Shown: positions 42,063 through 54,315 of the stretch, in pieces | Position numbering within the stretch: the first letter of the stretch is position 1 | How the letters are laid out: every line of letters starts with the position of its first letter | From: Symsagittifera roscoffensis | Taxonomy: Eukaryota > Xenacoelomorpha > Acoela > Convolutidae | Length of the DNA stretch: 64,000 bases | Direction of reading: 5' to 3' | Assembly: GCF_963678635.1 (NCBI RefSeq) | Contig: NC_087069.1 | Coordinates: 40,228,831 to 40,292,830 of the forward strand | Position numbers and translations under genes: made by a program | Notes under the pieces: generated by a model | What the model was told of the DNA's origin: nothing | Databases searched by the model: none | What the model saw: the letters and a program-made list of their open reading frames with translations, nothing else

Positions 42063-42425
42063 ATGTCATGTGGACAAAGACTAAGAACAAAAGGACAAAG
42101 ACTAAGAAAGAAAGTTATTAACAAACAAAATCAATTTATTAGGAAACAATTTTCGAAACGAAGAGACCCAGTCTCAGAATTAGAAACAACCGCCTTACAA
42201 GCACTTCACAATTTAAAAGCCTCAATAAAAAAAACATCAAATTGACGATCAAATATATTTTTCCGACTCAGAAACCACATCACCAGCATCAAAAAAAGGC
42301 AAATGTAGAACAAGTAATCGTTACACAAACAAGCCAATACGTCTGTACAATTGGAATCAACCAAAAAGACACATTCAAAATTACACGCTAACAACCATAA
42401 AACACGAAAATGATTCGAAACGAAG
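42063..42425 (+). pseudogene. Element 2 homologue of the partial ORF at 3-287
   Basis: ATG 42063 gives a basic N-terminus with a repeated LRTKGQRLR-like phrase. After TGA 42243 and a shift, the frame that continues matches the element 1 protein to about 42420. It gives the likely start region missing from element 1. Confidence 0.55.
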
Positions 42426-43353
42426 ATAACCTAGAAGATTCAGTACTCCCATTTTTAAAACATCCCTTAAATGAACCTCGAGGACAAATACAATTTTGCC
42501 AAAACTTAATTGTAAACTTATTCGATAAAGGAGATAGTCCATGCACAAAAGAATTACCCCATGTAAAAATAAGAAGACAACTTCTTGACCCATATCTTAA
42601 AAGCATATGTAGTCTCACATCACAATATGGAACCTACACAATAGAAATCAGATCACCAAATGCATTTCACGACAATTATCTCATTCAAATTGATGACGTA
42701 GATATTGAAATATTCAAAAAATTTTACAGAATACATAAAAAATATACAACACCAAAACTCACAAAGAGCAAACTCGATATTCACAAACAATGTAATTTCA
42801 CTTATCTATAGCTCTATATCTATATTAGAATCGAAAGAACCTCAAAGCGATTCGCCAACTCAAACATCCCGACATACAACTGTACGACAAGAAATACAGA
42901 TATTTTTAAAAATTTTTAATGCAATCCGTGAAAATCTAACTAGTAATGACAAACACAACATGTTAAACACGATTTACAAAAAATTTTAGCATGATTCAAA
43001 ATTGATTATTTTAATCATAACATTGATCTTATTGCACAAGCAAGAAAAAATACACATGACCACAAAATACACATGACGAAACAGTTTTAGCAGAACAAAT
43101 GGATTATGTTTGGGACCCTGAATGGTCTCATGAACTATTTGTTAAAACACCAACACGTATATCAAGTCAAACAATGAGCACAATCTCTATTCACAAAGAT
43201 TATGTTGGAGGATATCCACTTACAATTGACGCAACACCTTTGAACTACAATTCGTTCTTCCCTGAAAGAAAAAGAAAGAATAGTTTAAACTCTTTTTTTA
43301 TAAACCAAGACAACTTAGTTGGAACACGAAATCTTATGCAACAAGATAATTAA
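42410..43353 (+). pseudogene. Element 2 homologue of ORF1
   Basis: Three frames (42410-42811, 42705-42989, 43099-43353) together match the N-terminal ~330 residues of ORF1, including FCQNLIVNLF and YVWDPEWSH. At least two frameshifts disrupt it. The Thr/Asn-rich tail follows in decayed form to about 43800. Confidence 0.7.
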
Positions 43354-43849
43354 ACTTCATTGTTTTTCGCAAATGAAGAAATAGTTGAAACAATAACAAC
43401 AACCGAAGCACAGCGAAGCATTTCACCTAATCAACCCAATTCTACAAACCAAAATTGAAAAAATTCAACGCTACAACAAACAATTATACCATCAACCAAC
43501 GGTAAAACCCTCTATTACTCAAAAAAAGTCACAAATGGATTACCCAATGTTTCGACCAGTAACAAGACCATCATATAAAAAAAATATCACATAGAAATAA
43601 TTTCGCAGAACATAATTATAACTGAGTAAACAGACCAAAAACAACAAAACCCTCTAATATGAATAATCAAAACTGTTTATTCTCACGAAGACAAGATATA
43701 CTACAACCATTTCAAATGCAGTAACTTTTAATGATCAACCACGATCCTCACAGGAACAAAGTGAAAACTATCCTTTTTTTTCAACAAAAAAAATAATACA
43801 AACAGACACCATTCTAGAAATCAACCTCCTTGTTGTACAACTAATTGTT

Positions 43850-45056
43850 CTCAATCAGATGATGAGGAATAATTTAATCAAAAGCATCAACGATTTACTC
43901 AAACCAAGGACCTCGTTTTTACAAAATTGACCAACCAGATATTTTTGAATCATTCACACGAGATGAACAAATACGACAATCTAGAAATAATCCAATATAT
44001 CAAAATAATAATAATTTTCAACCAGAAAACCCAGCCAATACACATTTTTACCAACCAACTCAAATGCATAACGAAATCCCACTGCCATATTATTTACAAC
44101 AACAAGAAATAACAAAAAGCCAACTTACAAACTCTTCTCAAATACCAAAGGCCGCAGAATGACTGCAGATGTACTCTGAACCCATACCTAATGGGTAGAT
44201 CATCATTATCATAACTAAGCCATTAATGATGTTTACAGGCACCGATCCTGAATACTCTGTAGAAGAATACCTTAATGCAGTCAAAGCAAATTTAATCCTA
44301 AATATAGGACCTGAACCAGTAAATACGCCACTTCATCAAAATTGGATACATAGACGCACAGCCTTAATCCAAACCACACTTGACGGCGCAGCCCAAAAAT
44401 GGTTTTCAGTTCTACCTTTAGAAACAAAATCAAATTGCAAAAGATGCACACAAGAATTCTCAAAAATAAATAATTTTGAAATAAACAAACTAACATCAAA
44501 GAGTTTTATGTAATGAAATTCGTAGACTACCAAACGAAACAGTAAAGCAACTTGCACTAAGAATTGAAACACTAGTCCAAAAAGCATACTCACTCAATAA
44601 CCATGATTACAAAAATGGAAAGATGACCGAAATCTTAATGGTGACTCTAACGCCTCAATTGTGAAAAATAGCAATAAAAAAAGAGAGCATCACATCCTTC
44701 CTCAATCCGAGAACCAGATTTAAACTTTAGGAAACTAGTAGATAAACTAGAACAAGCAGAAATCACTATGAAAATAGAAGAAACAGAAAATCTAAAGCTA
44801 AAGTATGTGAACAACAACTAAACCACTAAATTGCAAGTAAACAATATTCACTGCGATACAGAATTATCTGAAAAAATCATTGAAGTCTTAAATATCTACG
44901 AGACAAACCCAAATTTTAAAGGTAACCCATCATTCCAAAAAATGGTGCAATTTTTGCCGTAGATACGGACATAGCATTGCTGAATGCAGACAAAAACAAC
45001 AAGATAATCAAAATAAACAACAAAATATAGAGAACCAAATAAATAATTTCATCAAT
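43850..45056 (+). pseudogene. Element 2 Gag start, frameshifted, cut at 45056
   Basis: The best part is the 44226-44513 frame (FTGTDPEYSVEEYLNAV through AAQKWFSVLPLE), almost identical in pattern to the element 1 capsid. Stops and shifts follow, and the zinc-knuckle region reads CNFCRRYGHSIAEC (about 44950-44990). The copy stops where element 3 begins. Confidence 0.75.
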
Positions 45057-46473
45057 AGGCCAGTCGGTCATATTTGGAAGTTTGACCTTGAGAAAAGCAA
45101 GAACACTTAATTTTGGGGTGAAATTTAGTTTTTCAAAAATTCGAATGGAGCCTGTCATGCACGATTTTCTCGCGATAACTGAAAACCGAAAAAGAGAAGT
45201 CAGAACAATCGAGTAACAATAGCGGGAAAGTTGCTAGATAAAACGGTGGGAAATTGCTATTCGCAATTTCTGTCACAATAGAACAAGAGTAGAGCTGTCC
45301 CATCTGAAACAGAGACAAGCGCATTCCCGAGAACTGGATTGTCATTTTTTGATTGGATTATTATTTGAACTGGACTAGAGTGAACCTTCGGTGGAAAGGT
45401 GGACAGCTTGAGTGTCCCAATGGTTCACGAGAAACCACATTCTAGAGTTGAAACTTGTCCTTGTCATTGAAACTGATAAACATTAAAACTCATTTAGTTA
45501 CATTATTTAATTCTGGAGTTGATTACCGACTGAAGTACTTCCCTTTCTTGAGCGTGCTACGATGTGAGTACTTAATTTAAATTTCTAGAGTGTGTTTTAT
45601 GATTGTTATGTTGAGGTAAGGCGAGTTTTAGGTTGATCCATCTGAAATGGATCAAAGTTCCACTGTCTAATAAAAAGTAACTTAACGGATTGTTCCGACC
45701 CGGTTTTTAACGGCGTTCAAGTATTTTGGGTATTTAGAGACCTAAGTATGGGGACGTTCTTAATTCTAGAGTGGGGGGATATTTTAGTAGTAGCCTTTAA
45801 GCTGTAACGGGTCGTAGTCTCATGTCACAAACGAACCGAATTGGCTCCGACTGATTTGAGGTAGAAAAACACAAGAGATAGTGTCCCTGACTCTTGAGCC
45901 AATGGTTATAGGGCCTATTTTTCTTAAGCCTCATGTGTGTGACTACAGTAGACGAATGTTACATAGTGTTTTTATGGCGCTCCTGGGTGTTTACGACATC
46001 AAGACTACGGAGTCGAACCCACTTGAGTCAGCTTCGGGCTGCATGCCCATTCTAGAGTACCGGTGGTACGGTTCGGCAGGAACGTGCAAACCTTCCGGTT
46101 GTACCGTGATAGCTTTTTAAGAAAACTCGAGAAAACTTCCTGGTACGCTCTCCGAACGAGGCTTAGGTAACCGAGTAAAAGGGGGGGGGGCAACTAGGGG
46201 GACAAAAACACGAGCAAAAAGACAAAAAGCAAAACAAAAACCAAAAAAGAATAGAAACAGGAACAAAAACCATAAAACGAAAAAAGACAGTGACTTTGAC
46301 ACCAGATTAGTTGGATCAAACCTTTATATTAATTAAATAGTATACCCATACTGTTTTACAAGTTCGATCGTTTCGATCAACCTAGCAATTTAAACCAGTA
46401 ACCTCAATAAAGTGCCCGAGTGTGGGGCGTTGATAAGGGTTTTTAGATAGCTTGGAACTTAGCTGGACAACAA

Positions 46474-46656
46474 GGAGACTTGACTGGAAGAGGTGACCAG
46501 CCGAGTGGGAAAGTGGTTCAGGAGCACTTGAGCTGAACCAATAGGAGACTTGACTGGAAGAGGTGACCAGCCGAGTGGGAAAGTGGTTCAGGAGCACTTG
46601 AGCTGAACCAATAGGAGACTGGACTGGAAAAGGTGACCAGTCGAGTGGGAAAGTAC
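46474..46656 (+). repeat. Tandem repeat, 70-bp unit, about 2.6 copies
   Basis: Units start GGAGACTTGACTGG at 46474 and 46544 and GGAGACTGGACTGG at 46614. The last is truncated at about 46656. Each full unit holds one CTTGAG. Confidence 0.9.
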
Positions 46657-47517
46657 CCAAGAAGGATTTGGCAGGTCTCGAGTTCTCAAGTTGGGCAGAA
46701 CGGGTATCGTTAAAATCCACATTACATTATAGGAGATAAGTCTAAAAATTGGATAAGCGAAATCCCCCGGTTTTGAGGAACGTTTTTACTTAAGTAGGCC
46801 TGGAGACAGTTTTACGGTTTTCTCTTGAGAGGTTTAGCACCCGGCGCTTAAGGTAATTTTAGGCTTAAGAAGGGGGGCTAAAAAGGGGGAGGTTAGAAGG
46901 GGGCTGGTTAAGTTAGAGGTTGGCGGTTATAATTTGTAAAAAGGGGGGACACATTAGAGTAACTAATTGCTCGGCATCGTCGACTTAGTTACATTAGATA
47001 TTTACACGCGTTGGTCATAGGAAACGGATATCCAAAATTAGAATCAGGTTAAGGTAGGTACCCTGGTCGGATCGGTAGGGGGGATCGGACATAGACAGTT
47101 TTTGTGATACCCCATAAGATCGCTAGCAGGGGGGAAGAGAACGCGTGGCAATTAGGTACCAGACATTTTTTCGATAGAAGGTAGACATTTGTCACCTTTG
47201 AATCTTAGGTGGGTTCACCTCTCTGTTTTTATTTACTTTTTCTTGCTTAGATTTTTTTTTGAATTTTGGTAAGGATTTGTGTTTGGCTTTTATACGAACA
47301 GGTGATCACAAGATACCTGCGCACAGGTTTTGGTTTCAAGTTGCTTGGAACATTGAAAAAGAGGTAACTAAAAAAGGGGGGTCAGCATTTGGCCATTAAG
47401 AAAGGGTTTTTGGGAAAATTTTTACTAGAGCTTGAGTAGTGGTACAAGGTACAGTGAATCAAGAAGTCCCGATAACGAAGAAGAAAGAGGTCCCACCGCT
47501 AAGACACTTGTCAACAG

Positions 47518-48000
47518 TCTTGGGACAGTGCAGTCCTGGGACAGTCTTGAACCAGAGCAGTCTTGGGACAGTGGTCTTGGGACACTAGCCTTGGGACAGG
47601 GGTCTTGGGACAGTGGTCTTGGGACAGTGGTCTTGGGACAGTGGTCTTGGGACAGGGGTCTTGGGACAAAGGTCTTGGGACAGTCGTCTTGGGACAGTGG
47701 TCTCGGGACAGTGGTCTTGGGACAGTGGTCTTGGGACAGTGGTCTTGGGACAGTGGTCTTGGGACAGAGGTCTTGGGACAGTGGTCTTGGGATAGTGGTC
47801 TTGGGACAGTGGTCTTGGGACACTAGCCTTGGGACACTAGCCTTGGGACAGTAGTCTTGGGACACTAGCCTTGGGACAGTAGTCTTGGGACAGTGGTCTT
47901 GGGACACTGGCCTTGGGACACTAGCCTTGGAACACTAGCCTTGGGACAGTAGTCTTGGGACAGTAGTCTTGGGACAGTGGTCCTGGGATAGTACTCTCAG
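47518..48000 (+). repeat. Minisatellite, 14-bp unit CTTGGGACAGTGGT, about 34 copies
   Basis: The unit repeats head to tail with substitutions in the last positions (GTGGT, CTAGC, GGGGT, AAAGG). Because 14 bp is not a multiple of 3 and the unit has no stop in any frame, it creates long false ORFs on both strands. Degenerate copies continue to about 48060. Confidence 0.95.
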
Positions 48001-48343
48001 GACAAGGGTCTTGGGACACTGACGGAAAGTACTGGGACAGTACCGAACAGTCTTGGGACAGTGGAAAGAAGCCTGGGACGGTACAAAGAAGAGTAGGGAC
48101 GGTAATTGGAAGTCTTAGGACGGTATAAAAATTGAAGTGAAATTACAATAAGTGTTTCGAGACAGAACAATACTAGTCGGAACCCTGTACAGTTGAGACC
48201 ACAAATAAAGAAAGTTTCACGAAAGGTTTTTATCACGTTGTATATTTCCTTTTAAGAATTTTTTTTCCACAAAAGATTTGATTCTTAGAACAGAATTGTG
48301 TATATAATAATATTGTAAATAAGAGCGATTGTAAATAGAAATA

Positions 48344-49545
48344 ATGAGACGGAGTAGGGTACCGGTGCTCGAAAAAAGGTCAAGTGGATCAAACACGAAA
48401 TATAACTCGTCGCTGCGCGGAACGACATCAATGGGCCCAAGCAAAACAAAAGATAACTTTTCAGTTAGCATGGTCAGCACGAGGAGTAGTACCGAGAACA
48501 AGACGCGAGAAAACAAACAGGTGGAGCCCACAATTGAAATCGATCTAGAGACACCAGACCAGAGCGTAGATCAAGTGGAGAAGAAGACTACGGATTCCAC
48601 ACCGATGCCCCATATGGAAGATCAAAATCCAAAAACCGTGGAGTTTTCGCCGATAGACGCGTTGGGAGACACAACAGGCAATACCCGAGAAACGGTGAAG
48701 GACGACTCTCAAGTAAAGAAAACATCTTTTACAGAAAAGTTGGCGATGATGGTCGGAATGAAATCGAAGGACAACACGGCCGAAGAATCAAAAACTGAAA
48801 GAGCACGAACATTTGGGACAGTGAGCGCGAAGGCGACAGAAGCTGACCTGAACGAAGAACAAGCCAGAAAGGAAGCGACGGCCGAAAACAAGATAACGGC
48901 TGATCATGAAACAGCTACTCTTGAGCTTGGAGACCTGATGACAAAACTAAATCAGATGGACAAGAAACTGAAGTACAGTGAGGAAGATAGAGACTTAATA
49001 AAGAAAGAGTTGAAATACAACAAACACGAGTATCTGGATAGTTATTTTAACCTGGCTAAGGCGACAGACGAGAGACTCCAGCAGATGTCGGACAAGGTAG
49101 ATGCCACCAATGAAGAACGAGATAAGAACATCAAAAGAGACATGCAACAGTTGAAAAACCGATATGATGATGTCAACAGCCAATTAGGTAGCCTGGAAAA
49201 GAGAATGGACACAATGAACAGGAATCAGGCCGAAAGTTCGTGTGCAATACAGGCGAAGTTGGATGCAATCTTGAGAAATTCAACCTCACAAGAAAGACCG
49301 CCAGCGGATCGCACGCAAGGCACCAGAGTTGACTTTGTGGAACCACAAAGGAACAAACGGCAATCGACACCGTTGCCTTTAAACCGGGATGCCGTAAGCA
49401 TAGCACCAACGGCTGCTAAAACAATCATGAAAAGTGGGACATCAAACACAACGAGTGGTCCGGGGGACTCAACAGCTAGCAGCAACGCAGGTCCGGATGC
49501 CATGACGTGGGCAAGCACTTGGGAGATGATGAACAGGACTCTAGA
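48344..49545 (+). pseudogene. gag: Element 3 Gag N-terminal region with coiled coil
   Basis: ATG 48344 opens a Ser/Thr/Lys-rich N-terminus, then a long charged heptad-type stretch (about nt 48900-49260) that fits a coiled coil, then a Pro/Thr-rich linker. The frame appears to lose one nucleotide near 49540, since the next frame continues the Gag with AFATRNTDSSDR and the capsid. This frame itself reads on only to 49669 without a recognised domain. The next frame's only start codon is a GTG inside the overlap. Confidence 0.65.
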
Positions 49546-52500
49546 GCCTTCGCCACGAGGAACACTGACTCGAGCGATAGGAGAGACGGAAAATCAAGAA
49601 AAACTTTCAAGAAGCCAAAAGAACTCAAAGACGACTCCGATGGATGCATTGATACGTGGGTGGAAGTGATGAGATTACATCTAGAGCAAGATAACTTAAA
49701 TGATGAAAGGCAAGCATGCACAGCCATACTCAGCAACCTGGAAGGCACGGCATTAAAATGCGTGGTTGCAAAGAAAGAAGAAGAACGCGATACCGCGGAC
49801 AAAATCTTCGAAATATTGCTGAATCGATTCGGATCAGGCATGAAGGGTCACCAAGCGATGATGCGATTTGAAAAGAGAAGACAGAGGGACGATGAGTCAA
49901 TTGATCGGTTCCTAGATGACCTTGAGAGCTTGAGAAGAAGGAGTGACCCAGAGGAGTCGACAAACAGAAGAAACTTTAGCATTGCCTCGAAGTTCATTGA
50001 TGGGGTAAAAAGTGATGACTTAAGAACAATGTTAGCAACATACTACACATTGTCGAAAGACAGCGCACCAACCCCAGACGAAATGAGACAGAAATCAAGG
50101 GAATACATGCTGATGAAACCCAAGAAATACTCATATTCAGAAAACAGGACCACGCAAGGGGGCAGTCAACCTCAGAGGTCGTCATGGTACAAGCCTAGAG
50201 ATGACATGGACAAGCGCAGATCATGCGCGAACTGCGGGTCGGCGGATCACCACGTAGCTAACTGCACAACATACAAACAAGGCATGAAGAGCCTAGGATA
50301 CGCACCAGATGAGGAGGACATGAGCCAGATGGAGGAACACGAGTACTATAGTGGCTTAATCATCAAGATAGGCGCAAGATGCTTCTTCTGTAACCAGGAG
50401 GGGCAATTCAGAATGGTTTGTTCCTTGTTCTGGGAAGCGGTCAAGGACCAGAGTCACCCCAAACATAAGTTGGCATCAGCGGCGGTGCAGAATCAGCGGA
50501 ATAGACAAAACGAGTTTGAATCTAGGAACTTAGGAGCACCAAGCACGGAATTGCCGACGAAAACAGTGAAAGCTGTAACACATGTTAATGGTGCGATAGA
50601 ATCCGCGGCCGGGAACTCTCTAGAGATAAACTATGAGAAAGCGGCGACGGAAGCAATTGCCAAAGTGAAACAGGATCTGGCTGCGAAAGAAATAGAGCAA
50701 CGACTAAAGCTGGAGATCGAAAGACAGAATTTCAACGAAGCAGTAACCGGATCAAACCCAACACCAGAGGCTGTATCAGGCTCAACAAAGACCGGGAATT
50801 GTAACACTGTAAAAATGGTGACGGGAAAGCCATTCGGCATATCGAAAATTGGGGCTAGAATAATGTCGATAATCACAGTGGGCGGCCACGAGGTAACCAG
50901 AAACTTGAGCGAACCGAGCGACCAGACAATAATGCACATTGACGTGTACGCAGATTACTTGAGTTGTATAAGCCCACAAACGACTTCTAGAGCGCTGAGA
51001 GCACTACTCGCGAGAGGGGGCAGCAAGTCGGTACGTGTTGACAACAGATATACTGAAGCTTATGGTCCACACGAGGTGATGCTGAATATAGATGGAATAA
51101 ACATCTATGCCAAGACAATGATAACATGTGACGAAGACCTAATTGGGCAAATCTACGTAGGGAAAGAAGAGTTGAAAGTGAGATCGATTGAACACTGCGC
51201 TATGCTTGAAGAAGATGCGATGCACATCGGGACAGAGGCAGATGTGACAGGGCACGTGCTAGACATAAGTGGCAGAAAGACTCAGTTACGTGGGTTACTT
51301 GATACGGGAGCAGTCTTGAGCGTCATACCAATCGAAACTTGGGAACGGATGGGCTTTGACAAAGGTGATTTGATAGACTCGAGAATACGGCTGTCAGCCG
51401 CAAACAAAGGGGCCCTTCGGGTGCTGGGCAGGACGCCGATAATAGCCCTCAATTTGGGGGAACGTAACCTGTGGATGAGCTTTATCGTGGTAGAAAACCT
51501 AGATGAATCTGACCAATTCATTTTGGGCAGAGATTTCATCAGGAATTTCGACGTAACGATTGATCTAAATAACGCAATGTTCAGGATACGGAACCCGGAT
51601 AGGAGGTACGCAATCAAACCGGTAAATTTAATAATGGCAAATGAAAACAAAGCACCGGTATTCTTGAGTAGGAGGGTGAGGCTAAAAGCGAATGAAGCGG
51701 CAATCGTAGGCTTGAGGATGAAAAATTACAATGAACTAAGTGACAACAAGCAAGTGTGTATAGTTCCGAATCCTAATAGTCAAAGTGCTGCTGTTTTAGG
51801 AAGATCCTTCTCGATAACGAAGAGCGGCCTCTGCGTCAGTGTCTTGTTGAATACCCTTGATATACCGATCACGATACAGAGAGGGAGGAAACTGGGATAT
51901 GCTTTACCGGTTAAAACTCGATATGAAACGATCGAGAACTCAAAACAAAATGAAGTTGTTGATTGTCCCAATCATAGGGACAAAATTTGTATCTTGAGAC
52001 GATTGCAGAAAATAAAAGAGTCTTCAGGTCTTATTAAATCACTTAAGTCAGAAACGGATGATGGGCTGTCGAGCTGTTCAAACTTTCCAGAGCGATCCAC
52101 ACTAGATGAAATGCAAACTGATAAACCGGTTCTGCCGGAGATTGAACATTTGAGGGACAAACTGAAAGATGAACAGCTCGAAGCCATCAAGGACGTACTA
52201 GAGCGGAACGAGGAAGTTTTTTCGAGGCATAAGGCGGATATCGGGTGTTGTAATTTCGTTGAGCATGAAATAGAACTTGAGGAAAACGCGGTACCACACA
52301 GGGAGGGGGCGAGGCGCATGACCCCACACAAATCGGACGCGTGTAGAAAAGAGATCGAGACGTTACTAGAGTATGACATGATAGAACCATCCAAGTCACC
52401 GTGGGCGTGTGGAGTAGTGATGGCCAAAAAGAAAGGCGACCAGTTGAGGTTTTGTTGTGACTTTCGATACCTGAACTCCGTCACGGTGAAGGATGCCTAT

Positions 52501-52965
52501 CCCATACCTAGGATTGATGAGAGCCTCTCGAAGTTAGGTGATGCAAAATTTTTTACGACTCTTGATTTAGGCTCGGCCTTTTGGCAGGTACCACTAAGGA
52601 AGCAGGACAGGGACAAGACAGGGTTTGCCTGCGAGTTGGGTCTGTTTCAATGGAAACGGATGCCGTTTGGACTCTGCAATGCCACAGCCACGTTTCAGCG
52701 GTTGATGGCACACGCGCTGATAGGCGTGACGAAGAAGTATGGCAACCTGGTAATGTGCTACGTGGATGACGTGGTAATAGCGACGCCAACACTGGAAGAC
52801 CACATTGAGAGACTTGACGAAGTGTTTGCATGCATGAAGAGGTCGGGGCTAAAGTGTAAACCATCAAAGTGCGAGATACTCAACTCAATAAAATACTTGG
52901 GCAGGATGGTAGACAAGCACGGCATCAGACCTGATACGGACGCCGTGGAAGCAGTCCTGACCTAG
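49546..52965 (+). pseudogene. gag-pol: Element 3 capsid, zinc knuckles, protease and RT
   Basis: Capsid at about nt 49650-50100 (WVEVMRLHLEQD, ILLNRFGSGMKG). A first CCHC knuckle is complete (CANCGSADHHVANC). The second (CFFCNQEGQFRMVC) has Gln in place of His. Protease LLDTGAVLSVI near 51295 and the ILGRDFI strand. RT with FTTLDLGSAFWQVPL, MPFGLCNA and YVDDV near 52760. A TAG at 52963-52965 stops it at a position where Gypsy elements usually have Trp before the LG--NYYR segment. The damage is otherwise slight. Confidence 0.9.
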
Positions 52966-54315
52966 AAATCACCGAAGACAGAGCACCAGTTGATGAGCTT
53001 CCTGGGTTTCGCTAACTATTATAGAGAATTCATCAAAGGCTATGCGGACAAGGTATACCCGATGCAACAATTAATGAGACACAAGGGCAAGAAGTTCACG
53101 TGGAACAACGCAGCAGAAGAGTCATTCCAGAGAATAAAGAAAGAGCTATGTGAGGCACCAGTACTGGGTATGCCGACTGAGAAAGGGATGTACGTGCTGG
53201 ACACGGATGCGTCGGTAGTCGCGATTTCTGGGATTCTCCACCAAGAACAAGAATGGAATGGGAAGACAGTCTTGAGACCAATAGCGTACGGGAGCAAAGT
53301 CCTGAGTGACACGGAAATGAAGTACGGAGCACCGAAAGCAGAGATGTTCGCGGTGGTTACCTTTGTCGAGAAATACAGGGCATACCTGGGCAGTGAGCCA
53401 TTCAAGTTGCGAGTCGACAATCGAGCACTGAGCTGGCTGAAAACGTACTCAATGGACCAAAGTTACATTGGGAGGTGGATAGTTCGCCTGGATGGATATA
53501 ACATGATAATTGAGCATAGAACACGAGATAGACATCAGAATGCCGACAGCTTGAGTAAAAAGACGGAGTTCTATGAGAGACAAGAGCAAAGAGAGGCAGA
53601 CAGACCTGAAATCAAAGATGGCTTCTCCTTCATGGACAAAGAAACGTACGACAAACTTCCACTCACGAGATGGCTGGACAAATCAGGCAAACCGATGGAA
53701 GATCATCCTGAATTGCCTAAGGAACCTCCAGAGAAGACCATCTTGAAGAAGAGCAAGAGGATTCCGATTGAGATAATACTCAAGTCGAAGATCGTGAAGG
53801 AGACGCTCAAGGCAAAAGGCTATGATCTTAACCAGGTAGAAGCAGGAACTGCACAGATAGATGATGACTTAATGAGGTTGCTCGAGAAACTATCAGATGA
53901 TAAGCCCGTGATCCAGGAGAAGGGTCAAGAGGAACCGGAAGTCACTATACTTCGGAGAAAAGAGACAGTCAACGATACTGACTCATCAAGAGGAAGCGTC
54001 ACTGACAGCAAAGATGTCGTGCGGTCTTTAGTTGACAAAATCCCCGAAAACATTCTGGAGCAGACCAAGGTTAGGAAAAAGAAAGTGACGTTCAAAGAAG
54101 ATACTGAACACCTGGGACTAGGTCAAGAGTCCGGGGAGTGTTCCAGGTTCACGGAAGAAGAAACCGGAGAAGGAAAATTGTCCGGGGAGCGTGAAGGATG
54201 GGATGAAGACTCGGATGAGAGCAGCGAAAACCAAGACAGCATGTGCATGATATTGGCGGAAGAGAAGACAAGGCACCACGACAGGGAGTTACAGACGGAT
54301 CCATCGAGGTGGTGA
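52966..54315 (+). pseudogene. pol: Element 3 RT connection and RNase H, then a linker
   Basis: It continues in the same frame after the stop: FLGFANYYREFIKGY, then RNase H with VLDTDASVVAISGILHQ, APKAEMFAVV, LRVDNRALSWL and HQNADSLSKK. The linker is Lys/Glu-rich and ends in TGA 54313-54315, after a sequence of GAGGTGGTGAGGA repeats that suggests slippage or an internal deletion. Confidence 0.85.

Larger units (their letters stand above)
40378..45056 (+). mobile_element. Element 2: older relative of element 1, 5' part, interrupted by element 3
   Basis: It begins with an LTR similar to that of element 1 and continues with a leader, a small basic ORF, homologues of the partial ORF at 3-287 and of ORF1, and the start of Gag up to the zinc knuckle. 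Frameshifts and stops are common. Similarity to element 1 ends at about 45056 in the sequence after the CCHC knuckle (element 1 nt about 2895), where GC-richer element 3 begins. Confidence 0.85.
45057..48343 (+). other. Leader and 5' LTR region of element 3
   Basis: There is no gene. It contains G-runs (46178-46189, 46869-46905, 46944-46950), a 70-bp tandem repeat, a 14-bp minisatellite and frequent CTTGAG. The 5' LTR must lie here, but no end could be fixed without the 3' LTR. Confidence 0.6.

Noticed and set aside
46178..46190. Polypurine tract of element 3 at the G-run
   Set aside because: G-runs occur at several sites in the leader and a 3' tract cannot lie upstream of Gag.
47425..47907. 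Long ORFs on both strands (140-160 codons) reading as 14-residue repeats
   Set aside because: They are produced by the 14-bp minisatellite, which has no stop in any frame. There is no gene evidence.
49507..49545. Independent start for the capsid-Pol frame at 49507
   Set aside because: The only start codon there is GTG, and a single-nucleotide loss from the Gag frame explains it better.
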